A stretch of DNA of 64,000 bases from Thermodesulfobacteriota bacterium (GTDB taxonomy: Bacteria; Desulfobacterota; BSN033; UBA1163): positions 1 through 64,000 of the forward strand of contig JAOAHX010000011.1 in assembly GCA_026415035.1 (NCBI GenBank), given 5' to 3'. This document shows positions 61,081-64,000 of the stretch, piece by piece. The first letter of the stretch is position 1, and every line of letters begins with the position of its first letter. Position numbers and translations under genes: made by a program. Under the pieces are notes generated by a model. The model did no database searches and was not told the origin of the DNA. It was given only the letters and a program-made list of their open reading frames with translations.

Positions 61081-61788
61081 ATGAAAAAAGGAGGGAGGGG
61101 CAGGTTCGAATTAAGTCGCCGCGGGTTTTTACAGGTCTTCGGTCTCGGGGGCCTTGTATTTTTCTCGGGAGGGCCCGGCCTTTCCTTTGCCCAGGGTCCG
61201 ATAGGGGAGAAAAAATACGTGGCCAGGGATTACAGCCGGCTCATCGGGATGGAGGGGTTCAGCGAACCCCTCCTCAGGAACCATTTCGCCCTTTATCAGG
61301 GTTATGTCACAAACACCAATCGTCTCCTGGAGATCCTGGCTCAGATGCTCCGAGACGGAAGGGCAGGGTCGCCCGAATATGCAGAGATGAAGAGGCGATT
61401 GGGTTGGGAATTCAATGGCATGAGGCTCCACGAATATTACTTCGAAAACCTGGGGGGCAAGGGAGGGCCCGACAGGACGGGAAAACTCTACAAGAGGATC
61501 GCCGACGAATTTGGAGGATATGACCTCTGGGAGAGGGATTTTAAGGCGACCGGGATGATGCGGGGGATTGGATGGGCGATCCTCTATCAAGACCCCCAGA
61601 CCGGAAGGCTTTTCAACTTCTGGATCAACGAACACGAGGTCGGCCACCCCGCGGCCGCAAATCCCCTCTTGGTCCTCGACGTCTTCGAACATGCCTTCAT
61701 GCTCGATTATGGATTGAGGCGAGGCGACTACATCGAGGCCTTCTTCAAGAACATCGACTGGAAGGCCGTGGAGGCCCGGTTGAAGTGA
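61081..61788 (+). CDS. sod: Tat-exported Fe/Mn superoxide dismutase
   Basis: 235 residues from ATG 61081 with GGAGGGG upstream. Twin-arginine signal (ELSRRGFLQVFGLGG) with cleavage near SFA-QG; the mature part is Fe/Mn SOD with metal ligands in LRNHFALYQGYV, GMRLHEYYFENL, and the Asp/His pair of LVLDVFEHAFMLDY. WAILYQDPQTGRLFNFWI and NEHEVGHPAAANPL are looser than typical SOD. Removes superoxide outside the cytoplasm. Co-transcribed with the DUF6132-like selenoprotein. Confidence 0.9.
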   Translation: MKKGGRGRFELSRRGFLQVFGLGGLVFFSGGPGLSFAQGPIGEKKYVARDYSRLIGMEGFSEPLLRNHFALYQGYVTNTNRLLEILAQMLRDGRAGSPEYAEMKRRLGWEFNGMRLHEYYFENLGGKGGPDRTGKLYKRIADEFGGYDLWERDFKATGMMRGIGWAILYQDPQTGRLFNFWINEHEVGHPAAANPLLVLDVFEHAFMLDYGLRRGDYIEAFFKNIDWKAVEARLK

Positions 61789-61797
61789 CCCCCCTCC

Positions 61798-62409
61798 TCA
61801 TCGGGTCAATTTGAGAGCGATGGTGGCCACATGCCTTCCTTGGAACCTCGCGGCGGCCAGCTCGTTCTCGCTCGGCATCCGTTCTCCCTGCCCGCCGGCG
61901 ATGGTGGAGGCCCCGTACGGTGAGCCCCCCGTGATCTCATCGATCCGCAACTGCCCCTGAAAACTGTAAGGGAGTCCCACGACGACCATCCCGTGATGGA
62001 GGAGGGTGATGTGAAAACTGAGGAGGGTCGATTCCTGACCGCCGTGCTGGGTCGCAGAACTGGTAAAGACGCTTCCGACCTTCCCGATCAAGGCGCCCTT
62101 TGCCCAGAGCTGCCCCGTCGCATCGAGAAACTGGCGCATCTGGCCGCACATGTTTCCGAAACGGGTCGGTGTTCCGAAGAGGATGGCATCCGCGGAGGCC
62201 AGTTCGTCGACCTGGCAGATCGGGATGTGAGCGAAGGTCTTCTGGGCCTCGAGCGCGCCCATCTTCTTGAGCACCTCCTCCGGCAACGTCTCGGGGACCC
62301 TCCGCATTTCGACCACCGCTCCGGGGACCTCCCTGGCTCCCTCCGCAACGGCCTCGGCAAGGCGATGGACGTGACCATACAGGGAGTAGTAAACGACCAA
62401 TACCTTCAT
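61798..62409 (-). CDS. wrbA: NAD(P)H:quinone oxidoreductase WrbA
   Basis: 203 residues. [20 protein letters not shown], then [20 protein letters not shown], and [17 protein letters not shown] are the WrbA flavodoxin-fold signatures. Two-electron quinone reduction prevents radical formation under oxidative stress. Converges with SOD (9-base gap). Confidence 0.93.
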   Translation of the reverse strand: MKVLVVYYSLYGHVHRLAEAVAEGAREVPGAVVEMRRVPETLPEEVLKKMGALEAQKTFAHIPICQVDELASADAILFGTPTRFGNMCGQMRQFLDATGQLWAKGALIGKVGSVFTSSATQHGGQESTLLSFHITLLHHGMVVVGLPYSFQGQLRIDEITGGSPYGASTIAGGQGERMPSENELAAARFQGRHVATIALKLTR

Positions 62410-62454
62410 CTTCTCTGCCTCCTTTCTATCGATCCCCCCATCCGAGACGATGGC

Positions 62455-63243
62455 TCAGGGGGAGAGGGCCGATGATTCTTTGACGAACCGGCCGATCGCA
62501 TCGAAATATCGCTTCAACCCAACGATCAGGATGTCATTATGGGTTGCCCCTGGAATCATGAGGAGCTCCTTCTTCTCCGACCCGAGATGGCGGTAGAGGT
62601 CTTCGGCCTCCTCGAAGGGGACGAGGGTATCGTTCTGGCCGTGAAGAATGAGCGTGGGAAGCCTGATCTGTTCGATCATCCCCACACAGGCCCGATCGAT
62701 CTCCTCGAGGGGGCTTAAGGGCGCCGGAATTCCGAGGTGGCGGATGATCCGGACCACGCTCGTAAAGCCGCTCTCGATCAGCATGCCCCGGAAAGAATCT
62801 TGATGGCGATAGGCCAGTTCGATGGCGGAGATGCTTCCGAGAGATCTTCCCATCACATAGAGGCCAGGATGGGCGTTTCTCTTCCGTAATTCTTCCCTGA
62901 CGGCCTCGAGGATCTTGGGGGCATCAGAGACGAGGTCGGTCAGGGTAGGCGTGCCCGTGCTGGCCCCGTATCCCCGATAATCGGCCACGATCAGATTGGT
63001 CCCCTTCTGATGGTAGAAGAAGGCGGTCCCGTCGTAATCGCTTGCGACCTCACCGTTTCCATGAAAGAACAGGATCGATGGCCATTCCGGTCGGCCCAGG
63101 TAGAAGCGGCAGGCGACCGAGACCGAGGGGCCCACCGGGACCATGAGATCGAACCCGTTGGCCGGGCAGGGGGTCACCTCTTTTCGCGGGTAGAAGATGA
63201 AGGAAAGTAGGAGTGGATGGTCGAGCAGGGTGTAGTCCGGCAT
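62455..63243 (-). CDS. Alpha/beta hydrolase
   Basis: 262 residues from ATG 63243; a longer frame reaches into the neighbouring gene. ILFFHGNGEVASDYDG (oxyanion region), VADYRGYGASTGTPTL, nucleophile elbow VMGRSLGSISAIE (GRSLG), Asp in LPTLILHGQNDTLVPF and His in MIPGATHNDILI complete a catalytic triad. Resembles the BEM46/ABHD13-like group. Substrate unknown. Confidence 0.87.
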   Translation of the reverse strand: MPDYTLLDHPLLLSFIFYPRKEVTPCPANGFDLMVPVGPSVSVACRFYLGRPEWPSILFFHGNGEVASDYDGTAFFYHQKGTNLIVADYRGYGASTGTPTLTDLVSDAPKILEAVREELRKRNAHPGLYVMGRSLGSISAIELAYRHQDSFRGMLIESGFTSVVRIIRHLGIPAPLSPLEEIDRACVGMIEQIRLPTLILHGQNDTLVPFEEAEDLYRHLGSEKKELLMIPGATHNDILIVGLKRYFDAIGRFVKESSALSP

Positions 63244-63274
63244 GGCCACTCTCTTTTTCGTCAAACAGGAGAGA

Positions 63275-63868
63275 TCAAACCTTTCCCACCGGGATGATGT
63301 AAAGAGGGTCCTCCTCGATGCCGAGGATCTCCTTGACCCGTGCATCGTCAAAGGCGCCGATCATGACCGTGCCCATCCCCAGGCCGACCGCCTGGAGAGA
63401 AACATTCTGTCCCACATGGCCCACCTCCATGTGGACATAACGGATCCCCCTCTGACCGTAAGCACGGGTGGTTCGATGATAATCGGCGGCGATGACGAGG
63501 CTCACCGGAGCTCGCTCGATCATCCTCTGATCAAGGGAGGCCCGGCAGAGGGCTTTTCTAAGATCCTGATCTTTTATCTCCTCCAGGCTATGCTTCGGGA
63601 CGGAGTAGTGATAGAGACCAGGCTTGAGCCCTTCTGCTTCTCCGGCCACCAGGTAAATCTCAAGGGGATAGGTCGCTCCTGCAGAGGGGGCGGTCCTGCG
63701 GTGGAGATTCTTTCCCATGGCAGACCAGAGGAGCTGCGCCACCTCCTGCAGCCGGAGACCCGCCTTTTGATAATCCCTCACCGATCTCCTCTGGTTGAGG
63801 ACCTCCTCAATGGAGATCGACCCTCTGTCGAAAGGCTTCGGGAGCTTCACTTCTCGGCTCACGGCCAC
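63275..63868 (-). CDS. SagB/ThcOx-type nitroreductase-family oxidoreductase
   Basis: 197 residues. LNQRRSVRDYQKAGLRLQEV is the FMN-binding start; RRTAPSAGATYPLEIYLV is the SagB-type hallmark; the end has VGHVGQNVSLQAVGLGMGTV and DPLYIIPVGK. Uses FMN to reduce or dehydrogenate small molecules; stand-alone versions in anaerobes may be nitro- or quinone reductases. Seven bases after the M28-peptidase gene upstream on the minus strand. Confidence 0.9.
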   Translation of the reverse strand: MAVSREVKLPKPFDRGSISIEEVLNQRRSVRDYQKAGLRLQEVAQLLWSAMGKNLHRRTAPSAGATYPLEIYLVAGEAEGLKPGLYHYSVPKHSLEEIKDQDLRKALCRASLDQRMIERAPVSLVIAADYHRTTRAYGQRGIRYVHMEVGHVGQNVSLQAVGLGMGTVMIGAFDDARVKEILGIEEDPLYIIPVGKV

Positions 63869-63872
63869 CCTC

Positions 63873-64000
63873 CTACATTTCCAACAATGTCCCTTGGAGA
63901 CCCTTGACCACCTCGGCCATCTTGTCGAAATCGAGGGTCTCGATCCGATCCGTCTCCTGGTGGTAATGGGGGTTTCTGAAGAAGGAAGTATCGGTCACCA
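63873..64000 (-). CDS. M28-family metallopeptidase, C-terminal end only
   Basis: The window edge cuts this minus-strand gene. The last 41 residues (VTDTSFFRNPHYHQETDRIE, then DKMAEVVKGLQGTLLEM) match the C-terminus of M28 aminopeptidases, where TDTSxxRNPHYHxxxDT is the conserved zinc-ligand (His) region. TAG stop at 63875-63873, five bases before the next gene. Confidence 0.75.
   Translation of the reverse strand, partial: VTDTSFFRNPHYHQETDRIETLDFDKMAEVVKGLQGTLLEM

Overview
The window looks like chromosomal DNA of an anaerobic, respiring or syntrophic member of the Desulfobacterota (old Deltaproteobacteria). The clues are two large multiheme c-type cytochromes, a Kor-type 2-oxoacid:ferredoxin oxidoreductase, Rex, rubredoxin, rubrerythrin and other ferritin-like proteins, small zinc-ribbon proteins, a DUF6178 protein and selenocysteine synthase SelA. 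No rRNA, tRNA, CRISPR array, phage or insertion sequence was found. The assignment rests on gene content alone.

The most notable result is two genes read through an in-frame UGA, best explained as undescribed or poorly described selenoproteins. (1) 1250-2566 is a secreted metallophosphatase-like protein with UGA at codon 50 in a Cys-Pro-Thr-UGA (CxxU) motif. A hairpin with a GGUCUG apical loop begins 10 bases after the UGA. The gene is in an operon with a B12/radical SAM protein and selA. (2) 60896-61057 is a 53-residue DUF6132-like membrane protein with UGA at codon 30, where the family has Cys; it precedes a Tat-exported superoxide dismutase. Both would be annotated as truncated or missed by standard gene callers.

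Layout. 1-7.6 kb: end of an OmpA-type lipoprotein or porin, then selenoprotein, radical SAM, selA, RluA-type pseudouridine synthase and a YfiH-type enzyme. 8-24 kb: a nutrient-uptake and amino-group catabolism block. It holds a peptide ABC transporter (binding protein and two permeases, no ATPases), a complete branched-chain amino-acid-type ABC transporter (livKHMGF), two M20 hydrolases, two class III aminotransferases, an isochorismatase-type hydrolase and a DUF1445 enzyme. 24-30 kb: Rex with an operator over its own leader, an 18-haem NapC-like cytochrome, and a 9-haem/cytochrome b membrane protein, with a small membrane protein and a DUF1684 protein between them. 30-40 kb: housekeeping genes (FmdB zinc ribbon, ABC-F, GNAT, DUF6178, groESL, MetE-like, tautomerase, B3/4-domain protein, EamA transporter).

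41-47 kb: a signalling block with a PAS sensor, a stand-alone LigD-type phosphoesterase and an NtrC-family activator. Downstream are a candidate sigma-54 promoter with two upstream palindromes, driving a zinc-ribbon protein and a single-domain response regulator. 47-52 kb: a tightly coupled operon of a MidA-type methyltransferase, an FMN reductase, KorD, KorA, KorB (fused to a cytochrome b5-like domain), KorC and a rubredoxin-like protein. 52-64 kb: a redox and metal-stress region with a PfpI protein, rubrerythrin, P1B ATPase, ferritin-like proteins, rubredoxin, gamma-carbonic anhydrase, methylmalonate-semialdehyde dehydrogenase, MFS transporter, the second selenoprotein, SOD, WrbA, hydrolase, SagB-type nitroreductase and the end of an M28 peptidase.
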